Source of the DNA: Allomyces arbusculus
Taxonomy: Eukaryota; Blastocladiomycota; Blastocladiomycetes; Blastocladiales; Blastocladiaceae
Direction: 5' to 3'
DNA: 64,000 bases
Assembly (NCBI GenBank): GCA_027604705.1
Contig: JADHYV010000024.1
Span: 248,001 to 312,000 of the forward strand
Shown here: positions 47,801-58,200 of the stretch, piece by piece
Layout: the number at the start of each line of letters is the position of its first letter
Numbering within the stretch: the stretch's first letter is position 1
Translations under genes and position numbers: made by a program
Notes under the pieces: model-generated
What the model saw: the letters and a program-made list of their open reading frames with translations, nothing else
Database searches by the model: none
What the model was told of the DNA's origin: nothing

Positions 47801-49116
47801 GCATGCGGGTCTGCATCATCCCAAGCGAAGTGAGCAATTGCCCCGAGGGTCGGTCAACGCAAGCTCGAAACACACCAAACTGGTTCTCGGGATCGCGAAG
47901 GAGCACGACGTCGTCGCCCTCCTCGACAAAGCCGTAGTAATTTTGGATGCCTACATTGAGTCGATGTCAATTTTCCAATCTTTAGATACACCACTTGCAG
48001 GCAAGGGAAGCACGGACCAACAACGTTGGTGCGAATGCGTGCGCACTCCATCAAAAACTCGTCGTCGCTCTCCGTGTTGATCTCGGAAGTCTTGAGCAGA
48101 TACTCGTTGACGGTCAAGGTCGTGTTGGGTGCTGCGCCATTCGCGACCGCGGGAACGGCGGCAGCAGCGGCAGCCGGGGGACGAGCGGGAGCCACATTCG
48201 GTTGTGTTGGCGCGGACGCGGGTGCGGCATTTGGGTGCACCACGGCCGACGGCCGAGTGGCCATTGGCAACGGCGAAGATGACGCGTCGAGTCGAATCGG
48301 TGTCGCGGGACGCGGCGCGCCCGCGTTGGGTGGGACTGGCTGGGCTGGAGGTGGGACAGCGCACCCTGCCGCCAGAGCTTGATGGTAAGCCTGGTAGAGT
48401 TCTGACGAGGCCACGGGCGGGTGGCCCATGAGCGGGTGGGACGCGGCGGGCATCATGCCGGGCATCGGGTGCATGCCCGGCATGGGCAACGGGTACCCGT
48501 GCGGGCTGTAAGGGTAGGGCACGCCGGGTGGAAGCTAGAGGAGTCACAGACTCATCAGTTTCGCTTCAACCGTGGGGGGGCCGCGCCGTGGTGCGTTCAA
48601 TCGACATACCGGCACGGTTCCGGGTGGATAATTATACGGCGCCTGGCCAGCGAACGCTGGTGTCGGTGGAGGGTACGGGCGCTCGGCCTTGATCATGATG
48701 GCCGGATCAGCGTGAGGTGGTGGAACCGGCCGAGCAGCGGCAGGCGACGATGGCGTGGCCACGGCGCGGCGCTTCGTGTCGCCTATAGAAAGGCGGTATT
48801 GAGAACAAACGTTCGGCACCAACGGAGTGACGCCGCTGCTGCTACCTTTTGCATTGGGCGACGGGGTGTCCTGTGGCAGCGAGCGCTTCTGACTGGGGGC
48901 CGCGGCTAATTGACAAGACAGTGAGCAGTCTTCGCATCGGCGGCCCGGCAGGAGCTTGGCCATGATGTTCTCGCACGACCGAGAGTACTTACGCGACAGG
49001 GCAGCGTAATGTCCGTTGCTGGTCCGGCCGGCCTCGTCCTTGACGCGCACGGGTGACGCGGATCTAGACCACCGAGAGTGGGGGTCAAATTCCAGTCCGG
49101 ATGGTTGCAAAGGCAT
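44812..49116 (-). CDS. RAD5: Rad5/HLTF-type DNA translocase and ubiquitin ligase
   Basis: Acts in post-replication repair: PCNA polyubiquitination and fork remodelling. Twelve exons (transcript order): 48993-49116, 48846-48905, 48610-48782, 48018-48534, 47876-47950, 47697-47810, 46715-47612, 46477-46637, 45611-46416, 45207-45516, 44973-45136, 44812-44898; 1,162 residues, as long as yeast Rad5. Order: low-complexity N-terminus; HIRAN domain (GIQNYYGFVEEGDDVVLLRD, then DPHAIRVDNV, ~300-380); SNF2 motifs with Walker A DDMGLGKT near 570, DEGH box and KWVLTGTPLHN; a C3HC4 RING inside the helicase (CGLC ... CSHCFCSEC ... CPQC, ~890-930); and the C-terminal helicase lobe with SVIFSQWTSMMDL and DRIYRIGQ. 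This domain order is diagnostic. The first few exons lack homology support and could extend further. Confidence 0.93.
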
Positions 49117-49841
49117 TGGCAGTGTCGTGCGCGGTCGCGGTTCGCGCTGTTGCAAGACATGGTCGCCAAGTACTGTTGGTCGCACATGGCGGCGCGATGG
49201 TCACGAATTGGCGGGCGAGCTGATGCCACTTGGCGCAAAGAGTTAGCGGATTGATGGCGAGCCGGCTGCGCTGAGTCGGTTTGCTGGAGGAGAGGCTGTC
49301 GTCGTCGTGGTCGTCGTCGTCACGGTTGCAGTCCTGCTGCCCGTCGATGCCATGCAGCACAACTGAACAAGTCGAAATCGAACGACAAGACCGAGTGAAG
49401 GGGCAGTGAGTCAATTCCAGCAAGCCGACCCGAACCCTAACCTGATTCAGCCGAACTGCCATTTTGTGTGCGCCTGCGGCTGGAAGCAGCCGAGAAAACG
49501 CCTGAAAACCGAGCAGAAACATCTCTGGCGGCAGAATGTGCGTAAGAGTCGCACCAAAAGTGAACCGGGCAAGCGCCAGGTTGCCAGCGAACGTCGGCCA
49601 ACACCCAACGTTGCCAACCCCGGCTCGCCACCACCCGTCGTGCTCGACGACTGTGACACGACCACGACCACCGCCGCGACAGCGCTATACGCGACACCAT
49701 CAGTTGCTGCCCGCCCGTCCGTTGCCGCGTCCGACCGCCTGCACGCACGCCCGCCCGCCAGCGCGGCCCTGGCCTGCCCTGGCTTCAAGTCGCCTCGACC
49801 CAACGAAGCTCGCCAACAACTTTCGAGGACGCGCGCCCGCC
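49117..49841. promoter_or_regulatory. Divergent promoter between RAD5 and SKT5
   Basis: 725 bases between opposed starts. A CGTCGT-type simple repeat lies near 49300-49325. Open frames on the plus strand extend the SKT5 frame upstream without a good ATG context. No further motif seen. Confidence 0.4.
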
Positions 49842-51709
49842 ATGGACCCGCAGCAGCAGCAGCAGCAGCAGCAGTTCCCGCCGCGCATGGGCAGTGCCGC
49901 CGCGCAGCCCATGCAGTACGCGCAGACCGTCGCCTATCAGCAACAGGCTCCCCCGCAGTACCAGTATTACCAGCAGCAGGCGCCCGCCGCGGGCGGTTAC
50001 GCGACTCTTCAACAAGCTGGCGGATATGGCGCGCCCGCGCCGTACGGCACGATGCAGCAGCAGGCGCAAGGGCAGCAGCAGCAGCAGCAAGTCGTCTACG
50101 CGACGCAGGCCATGCAGCAGCCGGGAACGCAAGCCTACTACCAACCGCAAGATTACTACGCCCAGCAGCAACAATTGCAGTTGCAACAGCAGCAAGTTGC
50201 GTACCAGCAGCAGCAGGACATGGCCGGCTACTCGGCGCAAATGATGCCGACGGAGGCCCCGCTCGACCCCGCGCTCGACATGTACCACGGCGCCGCCAGC
50301 ACGGGCATTCGCATCGACACGTCGCTCCCGCTCGACCAGCTGCGCGAAGAAGTCCGCGTGAGCCTCGACCCGCTCGCGCATTTGGATTTCGTTCGGTACC
50401 TCGTCACGCTCGCCGACGAGGTTGCGTCGCAGGAGCCGGACCCGCGCGTCGCCGCCAAGAATGTCGGGTTGTTGCACGGCGAGGCATTGAAGTGGGCGAA
50501 ACGGCTCGCTGATCGCGGTCCCGGTGGGTTGAACGGTGCGCGCACACCTCCGTGCCCCGAGGCCATGGTCTACCTCGCAGAATGCCACGGCAATGGCGCG
50601 TTGTCGCTGCCCGTCGACCACGAAAAGGCGTTTAACCTGTACCTGGCTGCGTCCAAGCTCAATCACCCGGGGTCCACGTATCGCGTCGCCGTGTGCTACG
50701 AGGTTGGTGCCGGCACCAAGCGCGATGCGAGCCGCGCTGTCAAATTCTATCGCAAGGTCCAAACCACGAGCACTTGTGATGAAAGTCTGTGAATGCCGAA
50801 GCTGATGACCGCTCCTCCTCGTGTAGGCCGCTGCGCTCGGTGATCCGCCGGCCATGTACAAGCTGGCGCTGATCCTGCTGCACGGCGAGCTCGGCACGAC
50901 GCGCAACCCGCGCGAAGGCATCACCATGCTCAAGCGCGCCGCGTCGGTCGCTGACCAGGATAACCCGCAGGCGCTGCACGAATTGGCGCTCTTACATGAG
51001 CCGCCACCCCCGCCGGGCCACGCCAATGCCGACTCGCGGTCCGAGGACTTGCTCAACCTGATCTTGCCCGACCCGAGCTACGCGCTTGACTTGTACACGC
51101 AGGTCCGTGGAAATTCGGTTTCTGCGGTCGGCAAATCGGGACCATCAAATCATCGAATCCTGACATTCGCCCTGTCTTGTTTAACAGGCCGCACAACTCG
51201 GCTACGCGCCATCACAGTATCGGCTCGGCATGTGTTTCCAGGACGGCGATCTCAACTGCCCAATCGACCCGAAAGGGTCGATCATGTGGTTCACGCGCGC
51301 GGCCGAGCAGGGGCACCCGGATGCCGAACTGGCCTTATCAGGTTGGTACCTCGAGGGTGCCGAGGGTGTCTTGCCGTCGAACGACGAGCAGGCCTACGCG
51401 TGGGCGCGGCGAGCGGCCGACAAGGGTCTGAGCAAGGCCGAGTTTGCCGTCGGGTACTACTCGGAAATGGGCATTGGCGTGCCCCCGAATTTGGACGAGG
51501 CGCGGCGATGGTATCAGCGGTACGTGGAGGAATATTGCTTGCGACAAGACGTTGCAGTCGAGACTGACCGTGATCTCTTTTCGGATTTGGACAGGGCTGC
51601 CGCACAGGGAAGCCGCAAGGCCATGGAGCGGCTCCAGTACCTGAAGCACAATGCCGTGCGCGAGATGCCCACCGACAAACGTGACAAGGGCGACTGTATC
51701 ATCATGTGA
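49842..51709 (+). CDS. SKT5: Sel1-repeat chitin synthase activator (Skt5/Chs4-like), prenylated
   Basis: Recruits and activates chitin synthase at septa and growth sites. Exons 49842-50756, 50827-51102 and 51188-51709 give 570 residues. Residues 1-130 are Gln/Tyr-rich (QYQYYQQQ, YYAQQQQLQLQQQQ). From ~190 to 555 there are Sel1 repeats with the typical A..LG...A.Y.LG..Y..G pattern (AAALGDPPAMYKLALILLHG, AAQLGYAPSQYRLGMCFQDG, AAEQGHPDAELALSGWYLEG, AADKGLSKAEFAVGYYSEMG); both introns fall just before an AA.LG repeat start. The protein ends CIIM, a CaaX box for farnesylation, as in yeast Chs4. The first donor is GTCCAA and the second GTCCGT, but both junctions are supported by repeat periodicity. 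Confidence 0.9.
49851..49875 (+). repeat. CAG repeat encoding poly-Gln at the SKT5 N-terminus
   Basis: Eight consecutive CAG codons immediately after the start MDP. Confidence 0.85.
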
Positions 51710-52074
51710 TCTGATTTCTGTGGGCGAGCGACCTCGACGGTCTTTAGGTCCTGGCTTGGTCGTGCATTTTGTTGTGTCGGATTGCCGTTTTCTGCCCTCT
51801 GGCCCCACTGCATGGGCCGTCATTTCGCTGTACAGCGCGGTGCTCTTGTTGTTATCATCGTCGTTTTCCGTTCTGTCTCAAAAGACGATAGAGAGTATTT
51901 TGCGGATTTGCCGGCCATCGTTCGTCACTGTTGGGGTTGGACAGCACCTGCCATTGCGAACGCGTGACAACTTGACTTGAACGCGACTCGACGCGGAACA
52001 CGCGTCAACGCAGCTTGGATTTGGCAGCATTGCCACGAGACGTAGAGACTGCGGGGCTGACCAAACGGGTCCAC
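51710..52074. other. Convergent intergenic region after SKT5
   Basis: 365 bases, lower GC in 51800-51960; likely SKT5 3' UTR and that of the small minus-strand ORF. No gene seen. Confidence 0.45.
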
Positions 52075-52356
52075 CTACTTTTGTGACAACAAGGGCTCGT
52101 CCACGGACACGCCCCCGTCGTCTAACCCGCGCAACAAGTGAGTGATTTGCGCGATTCCGGCCGCTTGCCGCCAGCCTGCCGCTCCCTGGCGCTCGTCGTC
52201 GCCGTGGTCCTGCGGATGGTGAGAGAGCTCCGCGTCCTTTCGAGTCCACCGTGTCGTGGCCGCAGTTCGTGTTTGAGTAAACGGGTCGGTTCGTCCGGCG
52301 ACTAGTACCTTTTCCCCGGCGGCACGCCAAACCTGCCGCGTTGACGGCATCGGCAT
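52075..52356 (-). CDS. Small ORF encoding a 93-residue hydrophilic protein, unknown function
   Basis: Uninterrupted frame from ATG (MPMPSTRQVWRAAGEK) to TAG. The second half reads like a folded small protein: RWTRKDAELSHHPQDHGDDE, then AGWRQAAGIAQITHLLRGLDDG. It lies alone between SKT5 and the next candidate, oriented so that its 3' end faces SKT5. A possible intron (GTACTAG donor after GEK, acceptor CCGCAG before DHGDD) would shorten it to 60 residues and also keeps phase, so splicing is unresolved. The Arg-rich, Trp-containing start would suit a small mitochondrial protein, but I recognise no family. Confidence 0.4.
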   Translation of the reverse strand: MPMPSTRQVWRAAGEKVLVAGRTDPFTQTRTAATTRWTRKDAELSHHPQDHGDDERQGAAGWRQAAGIAQITHLLRGLDDGGVSVDEPLLSQK

Positions 52357-52637
52357 CTTGGCAAGAGTTTGTCAGAAATTTGGACCCCCCCCCCCCTTTT
52401 GCGCATGTGTTCGTTTGCCGTCGCTCACCACATGCAGGTTTCCTGGCAGTTTGCGACCTTCCCAGCGTTCCCATGCCTTGCGATCCCGCAGTGATGCTTT
52501 GCCGAAACACGTTCAAAACGATCAGCACGACGCGTTTCCGCCCCTTCTCTTGACACATCCGGACGCAATTTTCTTGCTGAGCAATCACGCCCAGCTCTTT
52601 CCTCACGTTGCATTGCTCGATCCGCACACTGCACACT

Positions 52638-52984
52638 ATGTCCTCACGTCTGTCTTCGAAATGGGATGCTGCTGTGCTGCCTGTGCAAGTTGCGGGCTAT
52701 GACAACGGCACCAACTCGTTGGGCAACCACTGGTGCCACCGCGGCGAAAGCAAGGCCTGTGGCGACTCATACCACTCCTCGAACTCAGACAGGTCCACCA
52801 GGGCAAAAGCCGGCCAGCCGACATGAACTTGATCTGATGATGCCTCTAATATGCACCTTTTCCCCCGGCCTAGTATTGCCGGAACAATTGCGGGTCCCGT
52901 TATTACAAAGACGGCAAGGGATGTGCCAAGTACACACCGCCGCCGTGGAGTTCGTCGCGCCCAAAGTACTACTCCTACGATTGA
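52638..52984 (+). CDS. Candidate small Cys-rich protein gene (structure unresolved)
   Basis: Two separated open segments with non-random composition (paired Cys, Tyr, Gly, Asn and a TPPPW motif near the end). The intervening ~80 bases look like an intron with acceptor CCGGCCTAG. No standard GT donor gives the required phase; a GC donor at about 52804 would. No signal peptide is visible in the first segment. This may be a real short gene or chance; transcripts would decide. Confidence 0.2.
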
Positions 52985-53160
52985 TTGACGGAGTGGTCGT
53001 GTTGTCGCGCGACCAAACGGCGGCGTACGATGCGGCCCAAGGGCAATCGTTGCGGATGCGCGCTTGCAGTGCGGGTTTAATTACAATCGCATGCGGTTTC
53101 GACCTTCATACCATCCATGCCAAAGCCAGGAAACCGATCTGAATTGTATTCTCTCTCCCT

Positions 53161-53174
53161 CCCCCCCCCCCCCC
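53161..53174 (+). repeat. C14 homopolymer
   Basis: Fourteen consecutive cytosines followed by T and five more, just downstream of the RVS161 stop codon. Confidence 0.85.
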
Positions 53175-53212
53175 TCCCCCACCAAGTACCGCCACTGCGC
53201 GCTCTGCAACAA

Positions 53213-54476
53213 TCACGGCGCGCAGATACTCAACTCGCGCATTTGCGCCAACACGTCCTCGACGGCACCCTCCAGCATCCGGTCAGCCGCCTCGGGCGAC
53301 TTCGCATCTAGCCCTGCAGCCTGGAACGCCGGCTGGATCGCAGCAAGCCGATCGACGGCCTCGCGGTAATGCGCATACTGAATCTTGAGCAGGGCCTCAA
53401 ATGATGGTTCCAAGTAGGGCACGCGCAGGCCAATCAGCTGCGGCAGTTCCTCCTTGAGCGGCGTGTTAAGCGACTCGTAGACGCGTTTCGCTTCGACGAC
53501 TTCGTCTTCGGCCTAGTTGGGTCATGTGTGAGTATGAATCGAAGAATGGAATGTGGGGTGACGAGTTCGGTCAGAACGGACCCGCGGCAGCCGCGTCGGG
53601 TCATCGAGCGGCTTCTCCACCATTTTGCGGTGCTTGGACCGGACGGCGTCGTAGTCGAGCAGCTTGTTGTTGCGCTTTTTGATGGCCTCGTTGTAGTCGG
53701 GGAAGTAGAGAGCGAATCGGCCGAGCGGGTCGAGAACCGTGGTGCGATACGCAACGTCCTGGCGAAATGGGTGCACGCTGGTCAGATTTGGTGACAATCA
53801 CACGGCAAACGCAGTGGTTGGGGTGAGCGTACCGTGTTGTTGCGCAGCTCCTCGTCGATCTGCTCAATCGTCGTCTTGTAGCTCGTCGCGCATGCCTGCA
53901 GCGGCGAGGACATGTCGTAGTAGCCCTCGATGGTCGCGCCCATACGCGTTTGCGCGAGGGACATGGCTACATGGTCATGGTTGGGGACGCGCCGGTCAGC
54001 GAATGGAGCGAGTGGAGTGGCTCGACATGGCGATAATGGAAGCGCACCTCGCAGCGCATCGAGGTAACCCTTGGCTTCCTTGTGCAGGCGAGTGACCTTG
54101 GCTTCGAGGCTGGGAGATTGATCCGGAAATGGTGAGCATCCGGCTCAACTGCAGCAGTGCCAAGAAAAAATGGGCTATCGAACCAACCTGCGGAACCGGC
54201 GCTCCTCTTCCTCAAACTCGCGGTCGGTCGTCTTTTCAATGGCGCCGGCGCTTTGCAGAATCTACACCGTATTCATTCACGCGGATCAGTGGATGGTGCG
54301 CAACAACGCGCGTATTGGTGTAAGCATCTTGGGCCAAACGCACCGACGTGCCGGCGCGGTTGACGGCCTTGGTGAACCCTTTCCTGTTCAATCCATTGAA
54401 CGGACGCGACCGATCAGTGGGCGAGTCGATGGACATGCATTGCGCGGCAGTACTTGGCCATTACTGACCAGCTCAT
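53213..54476 (-). CDS. RVS161: BAR-domain protein Rvs161/Hob3
   Basis: Amphiphysin-family protein that bends membranes at endocytic sites and during cell fusion. Seven exons (transcript order): 54469-54476 (8 bases), 54344-54383, 54188-54261, 54048-54109, 53833-53966, 53582-53758, 53213-53512; 264 residues, one fewer than yeast Rvs161. The start MSWKGFTKAVNRAGTS, assembled across the first two introns, matches the family N-terminus (the amphipathic helix 0). The rest is a BAR domain: EKTTDREFEEEERRFR, KEAKGYLDALR, LDPLGRFALYFPDYNEAIKKRNNKLLDYD and VPYLEPSFEALLKIQYAHY. No SH3 domain follows, distinguishing it from Rvs167. Donors include GTCAGT, GTTGGT and GTCCGT, all supported by protein match. 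Confidence 0.94.
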
Positions 54477-55213
54477 GGTGACGAAATTGGATGAGCGTTT
54501 GCTGGAGCTGGGCTTGGCGGCGGTGGCGAGCGGCGATGCGGTGGGCGGTTGGACGGGCGAGGAGCCCTTGAGCGTGGGGACCGTGGAGCGCGGGAGCGAA
54601 GGCGATTTGGCGCGATTGCTGGAAGTCGCGCCGAGCATCAGGCGCTGGAGACGCGTCGTCGTGGACAATGAGCGCAAAGGCGATGGAGATGTTGGAGATG
54701 CCGCAACCGCGAGCACAAGTGGCAGCGGTTGGACGCAAACGAGAGCTGGCGACGAAGTTCACGGCCAACAGGCGTCGCGGTCTTCACGCGCGTTCGACTC
54801 GAACAAACTATTTACCATCTGATCCTTCGTCGAGCTGGTCGTGTCACTGCTCATCTTCGGCCTGTCGTCCTCGAATCTGGGACGGTCGCGTCGTCCACGG
54901 CTTGCTGCAGCCGGCCGCAACGTGCTCGACCAGGACAGCACCACAGCAAGAGCAGCGATCCAGACCGCTGCCGTGACCTCTGCAACTGTACCGCCAACCA
55001 AGACCAGCCAGGAAATCTGGTCTCCGCACGCTGTCTCGGCCGTCCGAGCCCATTCCGCGCCATCCAAGGCGCGCCGACCATATTGGAACTCTGGAACGAC
55101 ATTGACCGCGTGCCGGTAAGGTCATTGGGGGTGCTGTCATGGCCACTTGTCGCGAGTGATTGATCAACCGATTTTCGTCTTGCAGGTAGCAGCCGCTGCA
55201 CCTCGCGCTCGCC
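54477..55213. promoter_or_regulatory. Divergent promoter between RVS161 and the ATM/Tel1 gene
   Basis: 737 bases between opposed starts. The minus-strand frame of RVS161 exon 1 stays open upstream with further ATGs, but the homology start is clear. A plus-strand open frame at 54478-54822 (MVTKLDERLLELG...) lacks family resemblance. No TATA box recognised. Confidence 0.45.
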
Positions 55214-58200
55214 ATGGAGACGCTCGGCACGCTACTCGCCAAGCTCGAGAGCGGCAAGACCAAGGCGCGGCAAGACGCGATCAAGGTGCTCGACCAGACT
55301 TGGTCGCACCACTTCCGAGACGTCGGCCTGCAGCACATTGAGATCCGCAAGCTGGTTCCGGCCGTGCTGAAGTGCAATCGCGACGAGCGGCACGACTACG
55401 AGGCCAAGGCCGCCAAGTTGGGATTGACTGGGTCGCAGACGGCCAGTAAACTCGCGACCGACGCGACGCGGCTCACCAAGTCGGCCTCGCTGCTGCGCTC
55501 CATGGTCGAATCGATTGTCGATTGGTGCGTGCAGGCGTCGCACTTGCGCAACCACCCGCATATGGACGTGTTACAGGACGTGGCCAAGGCGCTCAACCGG
55601 CTTGTCACGCACCAGGTCGTCGAGCATGTCGTGCCCATGCTCGAGTGGATGGGCGAGCTGTTTCGACCCGTCGCGTCGGCCTACACGCGCATTCTCGAGC
55701 TGATTGCGACGACGCCTGTGCTCCGACACAATCTCGTTGGGTCGCACGTTGACCTGATCGTCGGCCTCTGCATTCGGCACTTGGCCCCGCCACCGACGGA
55801 AGACGGCCACTCGCCGACCGTCTCATATCGCAAGACAGCCGCGGGCAAGATCATCCCGAAATCGCAGGTCACGGCGACGCCGCAGGAAATCAGCCTGGCC
55901 AAGGTGTTTTCGCGCATGCTTCTGTGCTTGCGGCGTCCGCTCGTCGACGAATGGCCGCGGCTCGCAGATTTCCTGTTCCGGTTTTTCGCGTCGTCGCCCA
56001 ACGAGTCGACGGCGCACTCGGTGCTCGTCTCGTCGATCAACTTCCTGCTGCTGCGCGTGCTCAACAGCATCCCACACGACGTGCACCCGTTCCTCGTCAA
56101 GGCGTCCGAGGTGCTCGCGCCGTTCTGGGATACCAAGACGGCCGCGATGCGCCGCGAGCTCATCACCTTTTTTAACATTGTCTACTGGGCCGTGTTTGGC
56201 GGGTCGCTCGTCACAGACGACATTGCCGACGCGCTCCGGGAAGTGCGGTTGTGCTTTGACACGCTGTGGACCAAGACGGTGCTCGAGCTCGAAAAGAGCA
56301 CGCTGGCACCGTGGTGCTTGCTCAGTCGGAACGACGTGACGCTCGAGTGGTTGCAGCCGACTGCGACCGCGGCCACGTCCGACCACGCGCACCTACCGCT
56401 CTCTCCCCTCGTGCCGGCCTGCCTTCGGCTTAAGGAGACCGCGACCATGGCTAACCAGCGCCGCGCATTGATGGCGTGGGACTCGCTGCTCGCCGTGGCC
56501 GAAACCACTGTTCGACTGCGACAGCTGGAGACGTTGCCCCGTGCTGAACTTCCGATTGATGCGCCCGACGGCGCCCCGAATAAAAGGCCACGACGAATGA
56601 ACTTTGTGGAGTCGTTTCATGACGTATGTTTTGCCCCGTCTCCAGCACATTCGACCTTTGCCGCACAGCTGAGACAGTGTCAGAGATTGACCAACGAATT
56701 GCTGCTGCTTTTGTTCGTAGGTCTGCCACTCCGGGAAAAGGCCCAACCAGATCAGCAAGCCCTTCTTTGCGCAGGTCATTGCCTTCACGACTATGCGGTA
56801 CCCGACGACCTGGACGCCCGTCGAACGCGCGAGCGCCCTGGCCGCACTCACGGAAATGCTCCAGTCGGACGTGCCGGACGTTTACTTTTGGGCGTGCGTC
56901 GCGCTCGCCGCGCTCGTCGCGTCCGTTCGCCATCTCGCACGCGCCGACGTGGAGGCCGAGGTGCACCACTGGACGACCATCAACAACCTGCTCTTGCGCC
57001 GCAATTTCGGCGACTTAACCGAGCCCACCTACTTTCTCTTGACCTACCTGTTTGTACACCGTGCCGACCTCGCATGCGACGTGGCCGTGTTTGAACCGGC
57101 ACAGGTATTTGGCGGGGACCACGTGGTGCTCGGCGCATGGCCGTTCCGGTTCACGCATGCCGTCGTGCAAGCGAGCCAGTTTGCGTGGTCGACCATGGAG
57201 TGGACCGCAGACGCCCTCAAGTGGTTGTTTGCCGATCCGGGCCGCGTCGTGTCGGCCGCGACCGACGATCCACGTGCGGTCGTGGCGTTTTTCGAGCTCG
57301 TGTCAGGTGGATTTGCGCGCGCTCAGCAGACAGCACATCGAACGTGGTGGCCCATGGCGCTGCCCGCGGAGGATTTTATCGTCGAGCACGAGTTTCGCCG
57401 CTTTGTGCGCGTTAGCCAGTGCCTGTTTGAAGGGTCGTTCGAGCACTTGTCGGACGACGACAAGCTGCGGGAACCGCCATCGGGTCGTGCCAATTTCTTG
57501 CTCGCCGCCGCGTTTGATCAGGTGGTCGTGGGTCTGGTCGAGACGTGCAAGACCGTCGCCACCAACGCGCCCACGTCCGACGCGCCGACCCAGCTCGCTG
57601 TGCTGCACGTGGTGCTACGCGTCCTGCAGTATGGGCTCGACATGTCGCTCGTGGACCGGAACGCTCTCGAGCAAAACACGCTTTTTGTCGCGGCCAATGC
57701 CCTGCTCATTCGGTGGGTCGAGCGTTTCGAGGCTGTGTCCAACGAGACGGCGATTGCTGACGCCCAGACTGTGCAGACCCTGGTCGAGCTCGCGCGCGTG
57801 CTGGGTCTCTGCGGTTTGCGAGACAAGGTCGACGCGTTTGCCGAGCTGCGCCGCGACCTTGCGCACATTCACCCTTGCCCGCTCATTTTCGAGTCAACGG
57901 TCATGATGAGCGTGCTCGAGACGCGGCTTGTCAAGAAGCTGGAGGCCATGATGGTCGCCGCGAGCCAGCACATTTGGACCGTGACCAAGACGTCGCGCAA
58001 CTCATCACCGGCGGGTGGGAGCGACGACGACGACGACGATTTTGCCTCGTCGACGCCGACGACCAAGAGCCTCAACTCGCTGATGCTCGATGCTCACTAC
58101 TCGACGTACCTGCCCGAGCTCGAGGTGCCCTACTTTGTGCTACATGCCGTGTCGATGGTCGCGACTCTGCTTCTCCACCAGGACCTGGTCCACGGCGGCG

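Larger units (their letters stand above)
52357..53212. other. Region with an unresolved small plus-strand candidate gene
   Basis: 856 bases lacking a firm gene model. A C12 tract lies at 52385-52396 and a C14 tract at 53161-53174. A plus-strand ORF at 52638-52826 (62 residues, MSSRLSSKW...) contains NHWCHRGESKACGD, and a further open stretch at 52874-52984 reads YCRNNCGSRYYKDGKGCAKY and ends KYYSYD before TGA. They could be exons of one Cys-rich protein, but the GT donor at 52793 with the acceptor at 52873 does not join these two frames in phase. Confidence 0.3.

Noticed and set aside
54454-54822. Plus-strand open frame of 122 codons overlapping the RVS161 start
   Set aside because: Its first codon is TTG, it overlaps the RVS161 first exon on the other strand and matches no family; a real gene there cannot be fully excluded.
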